In this document: positions 40,783 through 48,049 of the stretch, piece after piece
Numbering within the stretch: position 1 is the first letter of the stretch
Layout: each line of letters opens with the position of its first letter
Assembly (NCBI GenBank): GCA_020025205.1
Contig: JAHHSO010000001.1
Span: 87,505-151,504 of the forward strand
DNA: 64,000 nucleotides
Source: Christensenellaceae bacterium
Lineage (GTDB): Bacteria > Bacillota > Clostridia > Christensenellales > Aristaeellaceae
Direction: 5' to 3'
Translations under genes and position numbers: made by a program
The notes under the pieces: model-generated
What the model was told of the DNA's origin: nothing
Databases searched by the model: none
The model's input: the letters and a program-made list of their open reading frames with translations, nothing else

Positions 40783-42162
40783 ATGGAATTCAATGTCAAT
40801 TTGGACAGGGCGCTCGAAGCGCTCAAAGAGGATATGGTGGATACACTTGCACGCTGGATTCGCATACCGAGCGTGCGCGCGGAGCGCAGCGCGGACAATG
40901 CGCCATTTGGCCCCAATGTGAGACTGGCACTGGAAACGGCGATGGCAGACATTCGCCGCCTGGGCATGGAGCCGCGCGACGTGGATGGCTACTGCTGCGA
41001 CACCGAAATTGGCGAAGGCGATGAGACAATCGCCGTGCTGGCACATTTGGACGTGGTTCCAGAAGGCGATGGCTGGCATAATGATCCCTATGGCGCGGCG
41101 ATCGTGGATGGCCGCATGGTCGGCAGGGGCACCAGCGATGACAAAGGCCCGGGTGTTGCGGCGCTGTTTGCCATGAAGGCGATCAAGGATGCGGGGATTC
41201 CGCTTCGCCGCCGCTGCCGTCTGATTCTGGGCTGCGATGAGGAGTGCGGCATGGAGGATCTGGAATACTATGAGAAGAAGATTGGCCTTCCGGATAAGGG
41301 ATTCTCTCCGGATGCTAATTTTCCGCTGATTAACACGGAAAAGGGAATCATGCAGATGGAGCTTCATGCGCCGGAAAGGGATGAGCGGCTGCTGGAACTT
41401 GCCTCCGGCACACGAGCCAACGTCGTTCCCGGACTGGCAACGGCGCTTCTTGCGGGCGACTGGCGCGAACAGGCGATGGAAGTGTTCACGGTGGGCGAAG
41501 AGGATGATGACTGCCAGATTGAAGCAGTGCTTGAAAACGGCAGCACCCGCCTGAATGTGACCGGCATCCCGGCACATGCATCTACCCCGGAAAAGGGTAA
41601 AAATGCAGCCAAGATGCTGCTGACGGTTCTGAATAATCTTGGCATCGGCGGCGATCCGGTAAAGCTGCTTGTGGAGACGGCCGGCGAAGGCGATGAAGGC
41701 AAGAACCTGGGCATTGCAGGCAGCGACGATGTTTCCGGCAGGCTGACGATCAATCTGGGTCTGCTGTCCCTGAAAGACGGGAAGATCAACGCGACGTTTG
41801 ACTGCCGTTTCCCGGTATTCTTCAATGACAGGACAATTGTTGAGACGGTTGAAAAACGCCTTGCTCCGGCAGGTTTCACGATGGAGCCGGTTGAGGCGAG
41901 CCAGCCGCATCATGTTCCGGAAAGCAGTGAATTGGTAGTGAAGCTGATGAATGTGTACAACGGCATCATGCGGGAAAATGCAAAGCCGCTGGCTATCGGC
42001 GGCGGTACGTATGCGCGCCATTTGAAGGAAGGCGTGGCGTTCGGCATGTTGTTCCCGGGCGAAAAGGAACTGGAACATCAGGCGGACGAGAGCATTGATC
42101 TGAATAACTTTATCCGCACGGCACGTATCTATGCATATGCCATTGTAGAGCTGTGCGCATAA
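40783..42162 (+). CDS. pepV: M20 metallopeptidase, PepV-type dipeptidase
   Basis: A 459-residue two-zinc peptidase. Metal ligands and catalytic residues are recognisable: LAHLDVVPEGDGW, GRGTSDDKGP, GCDEECGMED and FSPDANFPLINTEKG. An inserted lid domain follows, with a histidine in NVTGIPAHASTPEKG, and a final ligand in GGTYARHLKEG. PepV cleaves dipeptides, including beta-Ala-His, in the cytoplasm. The ATG at 40783 is preferred over an in-frame TTG at 40774, which is too close to the Shine-Dalgarno. Confidence 0.94.
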   Translation: MEFNVNLDRALEALKEDMVDTLARWIRIPSVRAERSADNAPFGPNVRLALETAMADIRRLGMEPRDVDGYCCDTEIGEGDETIAVLAHLDVVPEGDGWHNDPYGAAIVDGRMVGRGTSDDKGPGVAALFAMKAIKDAGIPLRRRCRLILGCDEECGMEDLEYYEKKIGLPDKGFSPDANFPLINTEKGIMQMELHAPERDERLLELASGTRANVVPGLATALLAGDWREQAMEVFTVGEEDDDCQIEAVLENGSTRLNVTGIPAHASTPEKGKNAAKMLLTVLNNLGIGGDPVKLLVETAGEGDEGKNLGIAGSDDVSGRLTINLGLLSLKDGKINATFDCRFPVFFNDRTIVETVEKRLAPAGFTMEPVEASQPHHVPESSELVVKLMNVYNGIMRENAKPLAIGGGTYARHLKEGVAFGMLFPGEKELEHQADESIDLNNFIRTARIYAYAIVELCA

Positions 42163-42183
42163 TCTGACGAAAAGGAGTATGCT

Positions 42184-42849
42184 ATGCTGTCTCACGAAGC
42201 AGTTTTAAAGACAGTCCAAAAGGAAAGATTGATTGCAATTCTGCGCGGTGTGCCGATGGAACGGCTTGACGGTGTGGTGGAGGCACTTGTGCGCGGCGGC
42301 GTACAGGTGATGGAATTTACGTTCGATCATACACAGAAAAACTGCGTGGAAGAGAATGCAAGGAAAATTCGCCATGTGGTGGAAAAATACAAGGTGATTG
42401 TTGGATGCGGTACTGCGTTGACGGTAGAAGAGGTGGAAGCGGCCTGTGATGCAGGTGCGAGCATCGTCATTTCTCCCAATGTCGATTTCGGAGTGATTCG
42501 CCGCACACGCCAGCTGGGAATGCTCTCTATGCCGGGAGCGCTGACGCCGACAGAGATTGTCGCCGCGCATGATGCGGGGGCAGATATTGTGAAACTCTTC
42601 CCGGCGGGGGAGTTGGGGCTTTCCTACATCAAAGCCGTGCGCGGGCCGCTTGCACACATCCCGATGAGCGCTGTAGGCGGCGTAAAACCGGAAAATGTGG
42701 AGGCATTCCTCGATGCGGGTGTCTGCTGCTTCGGCGTGGGCGGGCCTCTTGTGCTGAAAGATGCGGTAAAAAGCGGCGATGATGCAGCGATTGAGGCACG
42801 AGCCAGAGCGTTCACGCGAGAGATTGTACGATGGGAGGCAAAGCAATGA
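42184..42849 (+). CDS. eda: KDPG/KHG (or KDPGal) aldolase
   Basis: A 221-residue class I aldolase. LIAILRGVP, VMEFTFDHTQ (catalytic Glu), GCGTALTVEE, MPGALTPTEI and the Schiff-base lysine in IVKLFPAGELG are present. It splits 2-keto-3-deoxy-6-phosphogluconate or its galactose epimer to pyruvate and glyceraldehyde-3-phosphate. Coupling to a DgoK-type kinase (4-base overlap) suggests the substrate is the DgoK product, so dgoA may be the better name. AAGGAG precedes the ATG. Confidence 0.92.
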   Translation: MLSHEAVLKTVQKERLIAILRGVPMERLDGVVEALVRGGVQVMEFTFDHTQKNCVEENARKIRHVVEKYKVIVGCGTALTVEEVEAACDAGASIVISPNVDFGVIRRTRQLGMLSMPGALTPTEIVAAHDAGADIVKLFPAGELGLSYIKAVRGPLAHIPMSAVGGVKPENVEAFLDAGVCCFGVGGPLVLKDAVKSGDDAAIEARARAFTREIVRWEAKQ

Positions 42850-43910
42850 AGGCGCTGATTATGGATTGCGGAACGACGAATTTACGCGTGACGCTGCTTG
42901 ACGAAGCACTTCAGCCTGTGGATATGATAAAGCGTGCTGGCGGCGTTCGCCATACAGCCATCAATGGGCATAACGGGCAGCTGAAGGAAATCATCAAGGA
43001 CAGCATGGATACACTGCTTTCCAGAAACGGTCTGACGGCAGCCGATGTTTCGCGCTGTGTGGCTTATGGGATGATTACCAGCGAGATGGGTCTTTTGGAA
43101 ATTCCGCATGTGGCTGCTCCGGCTTCTGCGGAAGATCTGAGGGCGGCGATGAAGGAACAGGTTTTCTCGGAAATTGCGCCATTCCCGATTGCGTTTATTC
43201 CCGGCGTGAGCAACTTTTCAGGCCCCATTGATATGGAAACGTTCGGCATGATGGATATGATGCGCGGAGAAGAGACGGAAGCCATTGGCCTCTATGAGGC
43301 GCTGAAAATTGAAGGTTCAGCGTTGTTTGTGCTCCCCGGTTCACATAACAAGATGGTTGCCGTTGGCAAGGGCGGAAAGATTCTGGGGTGTATGACGTCT
43401 ATTTCTGGGGAGCTTTTGGATGCATTGACGCATCATACCATTTTGGCAGATGCTGTAGACCATGAGTTTTTAAAAGATGGCGAATATGACAGTACTATGG
43501 CGTGTGAGGGCGCATGGGAATGCATGAACAGCGGCCTTGGACATGCGGCATTTGCCGGAAGGATTTTGAGAAAATTGGGGAAGAAAACCCCGGCTGAGGT
43601 GCGCTCCTATCTGCTGGGGGCAGCGCTGACACTGGATGTGCAGGCTATGAATGCTTTTGTGCCCAGAAATGCAGATGAAGAAGAAGCAAATGCCATTCAG
43701 GTGTATTATAATCAGGGATTGGCACTTGGCGTGGCGCCGGATCGCGTACATGATGAGCAGAAACCGGTGATTTATGTGGCGGGAAAAGATCCCGTTCAGC
43801 AGGCCATGCTGGATGTGCTGGAAGCTTTGGGGCAAGAAGATGCACAGCCTGTTCCGAGCGAATTGTCTGCCCATATGGGCATTTTAGGCGCAGTGCGCAT
43901 TGCGTTCTGA
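42846..43910 (+). CDS. dgoK: 2-dehydro-3-deoxygalactonokinase (DgoK family)
   Basis: The 354-residue product has the N-terminal phosphate loop DCGTTNLRVTLLDE, then MMRGEETEAIGL, FVLPGSHNKMVAVGKGGKI and MTSISGELLDAL, which match DgoK. The enzyme phosphorylates 2-dehydro-3-deoxygalactonate (KDGal), giving the substrate of the aldolase gene that it overlaps. A galactonate dehydratase or transporter is not in the window. The ATG follows GGGAGG. Confidence 0.9.
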   Translation: MKALIMDCGTTNLRVTLLDEALQPVDMIKRAGGVRHTAINGHNGQLKEIIKDSMDTLLSRNGLTAADVSRCVAYGMITSEMGLLEIPHVAAPASAEDLRAAMKEQVFSEIAPFPIAFIPGVSNFSGPIDMETFGMMDMMRGEETEAIGLYEALKIEGSALFVLPGSHNKMVAVGKGGKILGCMTSISGELLDALTHHTILADAVDHEFLKDGEYDSTMACEGAWECMNSGLGHAAFAGRILRKLGKKTPAEVRSYLLGAALTLDVQAMNAFVPRNADEEEANAIQVYYNQGLALGVAPDRVHDEQKPVIYVAGKDPVQQAMLDVLEALGQEDAQPVPSELSAHMGILGAVRIAF

Positions 43911-44318
43911 TTCAAAGGAAGCAGTATAATCAATTGAATCAGAAGGCAAAGACAGAGAAAATGCCTTGGCGGGGAAATGATGGACTACAATGAAGTTCGC
44001 AAAAGTAAATAGGCAATAGACAAGCCGTCAGGGCTTCTGTAAAAGGATAGCTTTCCGAATCCGTATACCCATGGGTCATTGTACGAAGAAATTCGGGTAA
44101 ACGGTAGAATCGTCAGTATAGCTGTACTTGTGGTGCAGATGAAAATGGCCGCACACCACAGTCTTATGCGGTATCGCCTTAATATTTATGCACAGATTGC
44201 CATACGATTTTCATGTTGCGACAGCCTGTTTTGTCATAACATGAAATCTTGAAAAAACAGGCATGAAGAACCTCCTTCCCGTGTATATATGAAGCACATG
44301 GACAAGGAGGGGAAGATT
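43911..44318 (+). other. 408-base gap between dgoK and the solute-binding protein gene
   Basis: Contains a TATAAT near 43924, a weak 5-bp hairpin at 44022-44036, and on the minus strand a decayed metallophosphoesterase fragment (44076-44210). An 11-codon frame, MMDYNEVRKSK, at about 43979 follows a GGGG stretch but is too short to support. No convincing promoter for the downstream gene. Confidence 0.5.
44076..44210 (-). pseudogene. Fragment of a calcineurin-like metallophosphoesterase
   Basis: On the minus strand a 44-codon frame, closed by TGA at both ends, reads YGNLCINIKAIPHKTVVCGHFH and onward. IPHKTVVCGHFH matches the C-terminal metal-ligand motif (VCGHxH) of bacterial serine/threonine metallophosphoesterases. 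It has no start codon with a ribosome site and no other phosphoesterase motif, so I read it as the remnant of a lost gene. Confidence 0.5.
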
Positions 44319-45425
44319 GTGAAGAAAATCGTAGCAGCACTCGCTTTGGCAGGGGTGTTGTGTGCGGGAACGGCACAGGCGGAAGTTGAGGTGTTCTTTG
44401 CGCACGGAGCGATGGAGGAAGCCAAGGCGCGCCAGTTGATTGAATTGACAAAGCGCGAGTTTCCCGACGAAGAATGGACAGCGGTGTTTGAAGAGGAAGA
44501 GAGCCTTCGCGATCGCGTGCTCTCCGACCATGTGCCGCAAATGGCTGTGTGTGCACCCGGCGAGGCAGAAGTTTGGGCAAGGGAAGGTTTACTGGTGCCG
44601 CTTGAAGCAAACGGAGCGGACAGAATACAGGAAGAGGTATTAGACGCCTGCGTGGCAAACGAGCAAATCTTCCTTTTGCCGCTTTTGGCACAGCACAGGC
44701 AGATGGCTGTTAACAGGAGGCTGATGGATCAGGAACATCTGGGCTATATGATCGGCATTCAGAAACATCCCGTCTGGTATCCGGCAGAGTTTGATCAGAT
44801 TTTGGAAGAGTTCATGCTTTCGGGTGAGCCGGGAATGGATATATGGCCTGCACAGCCGGAAACATCGGCAGCATTGGAGGCGTTGATTCAGTCGATATAC
44901 GGCGGCATTTTGACGGCGGACGGTGATAACAACAATGTAAAGGCGGGGCTTTTGTGGCTTCGTGACCGCGTGACCTGCGGCGTAATCAACGTTGTGCCGA
45001 CAAGAGAAATGGCGCTTAAACGTTTTTTGGAGGGAAAGACAGCTGTTTTTCTGGATTGGACGCCGCAGGAAATGCTGATCAGCGGGGAAAAAATGGATGG
45101 CGGCGAACTGGCTGTGATGCCGTATCCCACGTCGTACGGGATGCCTGTGCGTTCCTTTGAGGTGACGGGCGTATGCGTTTTTAACACGGAAGAGAAACAG
45201 ACGGCGGCAAAGGCTGCGGCATTCTGGAATGAAGATCCGCAGGCACAGCGCATTCTGGGAGAGCGGGCCATCTGGGAAGATGGAGCTGTGTGGCTGCCTG
45301 TGATGACAGGGGAAAAAACAGTTCTGCATGGATTGTTCTGCGCAGCCATAAACGGAGTGATTTCCGGCAAAACAACGCCCGATGCCGCACTTTATATGAT
45401 CCAGGAGGCGATGAAAGCGCTATAA
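44319..45425 (+). CDS. Secreted solute-binding protein-like protein, solitary
   Basis: The 368-residue product starts with a signal peptide (VKKIVAALALAGVLCAGTAQA, cleavage likely after AQA; no lipobox cysteine at the usual spot). The mature part resembles family 1 sugar-binding proteins of ABC importers: a Rossmann-like start EVEVFFAHGAMEEAKARQLIE, a hinge near AVCAPGEAEVWAREGLLVPL, and a late segment VTGVCVFNTEEKQTAAKAAAFW typical of the second lobe. No permease or ATPase gene is adjacent. The start is GTG at 44319, 7 bases from AAGGAGG; an ATG at 44289 has no such site. Confidence 0.75.
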   Translation: MKKIVAALALAGVLCAGTAQAEVEVFFAHGAMEEAKARQLIELTKREFPDEEWTAVFEEEESLRDRVLSDHVPQMAVCAPGEAEVWAREGLLVPLEANGADRIQEEVLDACVANEQIFLLPLLAQHRQMAVNRRLMDQEHLGYMIGIQKHPVWYPAEFDQILEEFMLSGEPGMDIWPAQPETSAALEALIQSIYGGILTADGDNNNVKAGLLWLRDRVTCGVINVVPTREMALKRFLEGKTAVFLDWTPQEMLISGEKMDGGELAVMPYPTSYGMPVRSFEVTGVCVFNTEEKQTAAKAAAFWNEDPQAQRILGERAIWEDGAVWLPVMTGEKTVLHGLFCAAINGVISGKTTPDAALYMIQEAMKAL

Positions 45426-45482
45426 TACGGGGAAAATGTTGAAAAATGTTGGCTTTTGAGGGCTTAAATCCGAAATTAAGGC

Positions 45483-45512
45483 TTGCAAACAGATGGAAAG
45501 CCATGATATAAT
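45483..45512 (+). promoter_or_regulatory. Strong promoter for rplS
   Basis: TTGCAA (45483-45488), 18-bp spacer, TATAAT (45507-45512) preceded by TGA, an extended -10. The leader is about 80 bases. Confidence 0.82.
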
Positions 45513-45519
45513 AGGCTCC

Positions 45520-45590
45520 GTATGAAGCGGGCGATCCGCTGCCGGCAAAGTCGTGTCCGGTAAGAACGCCTGTGTTGAAAGGAGAAATCT
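45520..45590 (+). ncRNA. Possible L19 leader structure
   Basis: The rplS leader holds a perfect hairpin AGCGG-GCGAT-CCGCT and a second possible stem around GCCGG/CCGGT. Firmicutes often carry a structured L19 leader used for autoregulation. I could not match the full consensus by eye. Confidence 0.3.
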
Positions 45591-45595
45591 ACTAA

Positions 45596-45937
45596 ATGAG
45601 CGAGATCATCCGTGCTATTGAAAGCGAGCAGCTCAAGAAGGATCTTCCCAAGTTCAGGGTTGGCGATACCCTGCGTGTCATGGTGAAGGTTGTTGAGAAC
45701 GGCCGCGAGCGTCTGCAGGCCTTTGAAGGCGTCTGCATCGCTAAGCGCAACGGCAGCATTCGTGAGACCTTCACCCTCCGCCGTGTTTCCTACGGCATCG
45801 GTGTGGAGCGTACTTTCCCGCTGCACTCCCCGCGTCTTGATCAGATTACCGTGCTGCGTCGTGGCAAGGTTCGCCGCGCGAAGCTGTACTATCTGCGTAA
45901 TCTGTCCGGCAAGGCCGCCAAGATTAAGGAGAAGTAA
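45596..45937 (+). CDS. rplS: 50S ribosomal protein L19
   Basis: A 113-residue protein, standard length. KFRVGDTLRVMVKVVENGRER, QAFEGVCIAKRNGSIRETFTLRR and YGIGVERTFPLHSPR are the L19 signature; the end LYYLRNLSGKAAKIKEK is conserved. L19 sits at the subunit interface. AAAGGAG precedes the ATG. It has its own promoter and terminator, and leads the rbgA-rnhB-yraN block. Confidence 0.98.
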   Translation: MSEIIRAIESEQLKKDLPKFRVGDTLRVMVKVVENGRERLQAFEGVCIAKRNGSIRETFTLRRVSYGIGVERTFPLHSPRLDQITVLRRGKVRRAKLYYLRNLSGKAAKIKEK

Positions 45938-45947
45938 TTGTGCTGAT

Positions 45948-45977
45948 AAGACCGCCGGACATCCGGCGGTCTTTTTG
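45948..45977 (+). terminator. Strong intrinsic terminator after rplS
   Basis: AAGACCGCCGGA (45948-45959), loop CA, TCCGGCGGTCTT (45962-45973), then TTT. Confidence 0.92.
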
Positions 45978-46021
45978 TTTAAAAGAATGGCGAAACGATC
46001 AGATAAAAGGAGAGGCAGCGC

Positions 46022-46969
46022 ATGAACGAAATGCTTCGCGCCGACGAAAAAAAGATCAACTGGTACCCCGGACACATGGCAAAGGCCCGCCGTCTGCTCG
46101 TCGATCAGCTCGGCCGCGTGGACGTTGTGGTGGAACTATGCGATGCGCGCATCCCTCGCGCCAGCCGCAACCCGGATCTCAATGATCTGGTAAAGGGCAA
46201 AAAGCGCATTCTGGTTCTGGGAAAGGCAGACCTTGCGGACGAAAAGGAAACGCGCGCGTGGCTGTCCTACTTCCGTTCGCAGGGATTAAGCTGCATGAGC
46301 TTTGACAGCGTGCGCGGCCGCGCCAAGGATGTCGTGCCCCGCATTGAGCGCGAGGCGCAGGAAGCTGTCCAGCGTCTTGCGGCGCGCGGCGTGAAAAAGA
46401 CGGTGCGCGTGATGATTGTCGGTGTTCCCAATGTGGGCAAGTCCACGTTCACCAACAAACTGAACGGAAGCGCCATTGCGCGTACAGGCGACCGCCCCGG
46501 CGTCACCCGCAGCAATCAGTGGGTGCGCATCACGCCCTATCTGGAGCTTTTGGACACCCCCGGTCTCCTCTGGCCGAAGATCGAAAACCAGCAGGATGCG
46601 CGCGCACTGGCATTTGTCGGCACGATCAATGACAACATCATGGATTATCAGATGCTGGCTATTCAGCTGTTGGAGCGGCTGATGGAAGTCAAAAAGGATG
46701 CGGCTATTGCACGTTTCAGGCTCAAAAATCCAGAACTGCGAGGTCTGGATCTGCTGGAAGAGGCATGCCGCGGGCGCGGCTGGCTGATGCCCGGCGGCAT
46801 TGCGGATATCGACCGCGGCTCGACAGTTATTCTGGACGAGTTCCGCGCAGGCAAGCTGGGGCGTCTCACGCTTCAGAAAGCACCTGAAAAAAAGGAAGCA
46901 CCCAAGATGGAGGAAAAGCACCATGAAGAAGGACTGGAATGCCAGGCTGACAGAAATCTCGGAGACTGA
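46022..46969 (+). CDS. rbgA: Ribosome biogenesis GTPase RbgA (YlqF)
   Basis: The 315-residue product is a circularly permuted GTPase in which the G4-like motif (LGKADL) comes before G1 (GVPNVGKST) and G3 (DTPG). The N-terminal INWYPGHMAKARR is the YlqF signature. It acts in late 50S assembly. The canonical G4 NKxD reads GKAD here. The ATG at 46022 follows AAAGGAGAGG. Its last 47 bases overlap rnhB in another frame. Confidence 0.95.
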   Translation: MNEMLRADEKKINWYPGHMAKARRLLVDQLGRVDVVVELCDARIPRASRNPDLNDLVKGKKRILVLGKADLADEKETRAWLSYFRSQGLSCMSFDSVRGRAKDVVPRIEREAQEAVQRLAARGVKKTVRVMIVGVPNVGKSTFTNKLNGSAIARTGDRPGVTRSNQWVRITPYLELLDTPGLLWPKIENQQDARALAFVGTINDNIMDYQMLAIQLLERLMEVKKDAAIARFRLKNPELRGLDLLEEACRGRGWLMPGGIADIDRGSTVILDEFRAGKLGRLTLQKAPEKKEAPKMEEKHHEEGLECQADRNLGD

Positions 46970-47540
46970 TCGGGCGATCTGGGCAACGGGAAAGGTGTTT
47001 GCGGGCATTGACGAGGCTGGTCGCGGGCCGCTGTGCGGGCCTGTTGCAGCTGCCTGTGTGGTGATGCCGCCGGAACCGCTTCTCCTGTATGTCGATGACA
47101 GCAAAAAGGTGACGGAAAAACGCCGCGAAGCGCTCTATGATCAGATCTTGGAGACGGCGATTTATGCGCGTGTGATTCTGGCTTCTCCGGAAGAAATCGA
47201 CCGCGTGAACATCCTGAATGCCACCAGAAATGCCATGGCGATGGCCGCACAGGATGCGCCCTGCGACCTGTTTCTGGTGGACGCCATCGATAAGCTGAAT
47301 GTAAAGGGCGAAGTGCGCGGGATGATTAAGGGCGATGCAAATTGCTACTCCATCGCGGCAGCGTCAATTTTGGCGAAGGTTACGAGGGATCGCATCATGC
47401 GCGAACTGGACAGGGAATATCCTGAATTTGGCTTTGCTCGAAACAAGGGATACGGAACAGCAGAGCATATCGCGGCGCTTAAAAAATATGGCCCGACACC
47501 GATTCACAGGCGCTCGTTCATTGGCCACTTTATCCCGTGA
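46923..47540 (+). CDS. rnhB: Ribonuclease HII
   Basis: The 205-residue product removes ribonucleotides from DNA and RNA primers. The catalytic acidic residues are in GIDEAGRGPLCGPV (Asp, Glu), the central aspartate in FLVDAIDKLN, and the last in GMIKGDANCYSIAAASILAKVTRD; DSKKVTEKRRE is also typical. The ATG at 46923 follows GGAGG and lies in the end of rbgA. Frames extending upstream are inside rbgA. The stop overlaps the yraN start. Confidence 0.96.
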   Translation: MKKDWNARLTEISETDRAIWATGKVFAGIDEAGRGPLCGPVAAACVVMPPEPLLLYVDDSKKVTEKRREALYDQILETAIYARVILASPEEIDRVNILNATRNAMAMAAQDAPCDLFLVDAIDKLNVKGEVRGMIKGDANCYSIAAASILAKVTRDRIMRELDREYPEFGFARNKGYGTAEHIAALKKYGPTPIHRRSFIGHFIP

Positions 47541-47899
47541 TGGACGCAAGGACACGCGGTGCGCTGGGAGAGGTGCGCGCAGAACAGATGCTGACGGAGA
47601 AGGGATACCGTATTTTGGCGCGAAATGCCGTATTCCCCGGCTCTGAAATCGACTTGATTGCTGAAGATGGGCGTGTAATCGTTTTTGTTGAGGTAAAAAT
47701 GCGCAAGAGCACCCGCGAAGGGGCAGGACGAGAAGCTGTTACGCCCGCCAAGCAAAAGAAAATCTGTAAGGGTGCGCTGTGCTATCTGGTAAAGAACGGC
47801 TTGATGGACAGGCAGGTGCGCTTTGATGTCGTGGAAGTGCAGCCGGAGGGCGTCCTTCATATTGAAGATGCTTTTCCTTATCAGGGACCGGTGTTTTAA
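47540..47899 (+). CDS. yraN: YraN/UPF0102 endonuclease-like protein
   Basis: The 119-residue protein has GALGEVRAEQMLTEKGYRILARN, SEIDLIAEDGRVIVFVEVKMR (D-x-n-ExK nuclease core) and TPAKQKKI, the UPF0102 pattern of PD-(D/E)xK fold proteins. The substrate is not established, although Holliday junction or DNA repair roles are proposed. The ATG at 47540 shares a base with the rnhB stop. rnhB-yraN adjacency is widely conserved. Confidence 0.92.
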   Translation: MDARTRGALGEVRAEQMLTEKGYRILARNAVFPGSEIDLIAEDGRVIVFVEVKMRKSTREGAGREAVTPAKQKKICKGALCYLVKNGLMDRQVRFDVVEVQPEGVLHIEDAFPYQGPVF

Positions 47900-47904
47900 A
47901 AGAA

Positions 47905-47933
47905 TTGCGTTTTTACCTGATTTCATGTACAAT
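47905..47933 (+). promoter_or_regulatory. Promoter for the GT-C fusion gene
   Basis: TTGCGT (47905-47910), 17-bp spacer, TACAAT (47928-47933), 117 bases upstream of the start, with a terminator between. Confidence 0.62.
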
Positions 47934-47951
47934 ACAAGAATACGAAAGAAG

Positions 47952-47993
47952 GCAGCCGCAGGGATGGAAAGTCCGCTTTTGCGGCTGCTTTTT
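47952..47993 (+). terminator. Leader terminator or attenuator between promoter and GT-C fusion gene
   Basis: GCAGCCGCA (47952-47960) and TGCGGCTGC (47980-47988) form a perfect 9-bp stem followed by TTTTT. It is downstream of the 47905 promoter but upstream of the 48050 start, so it could attenuate; alternatively it is the yraN terminator and the real promoter lies nearer. Confidence 0.75.
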
Positions 47994-48049
47994 GACGCTG
48001 GCATGCAGTGATGATCTTCTATTTTATGATAAAAAACTTTGGAGGCAGC

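Noticed and set aside
40087..42195. 702-codon minus-strand frame opposite the C-S lyase and pepV
   Set aside because: Antisense shadow; both plus-strand genes have clear catalytic motifs and ribosome sites, the minus translation has neither.
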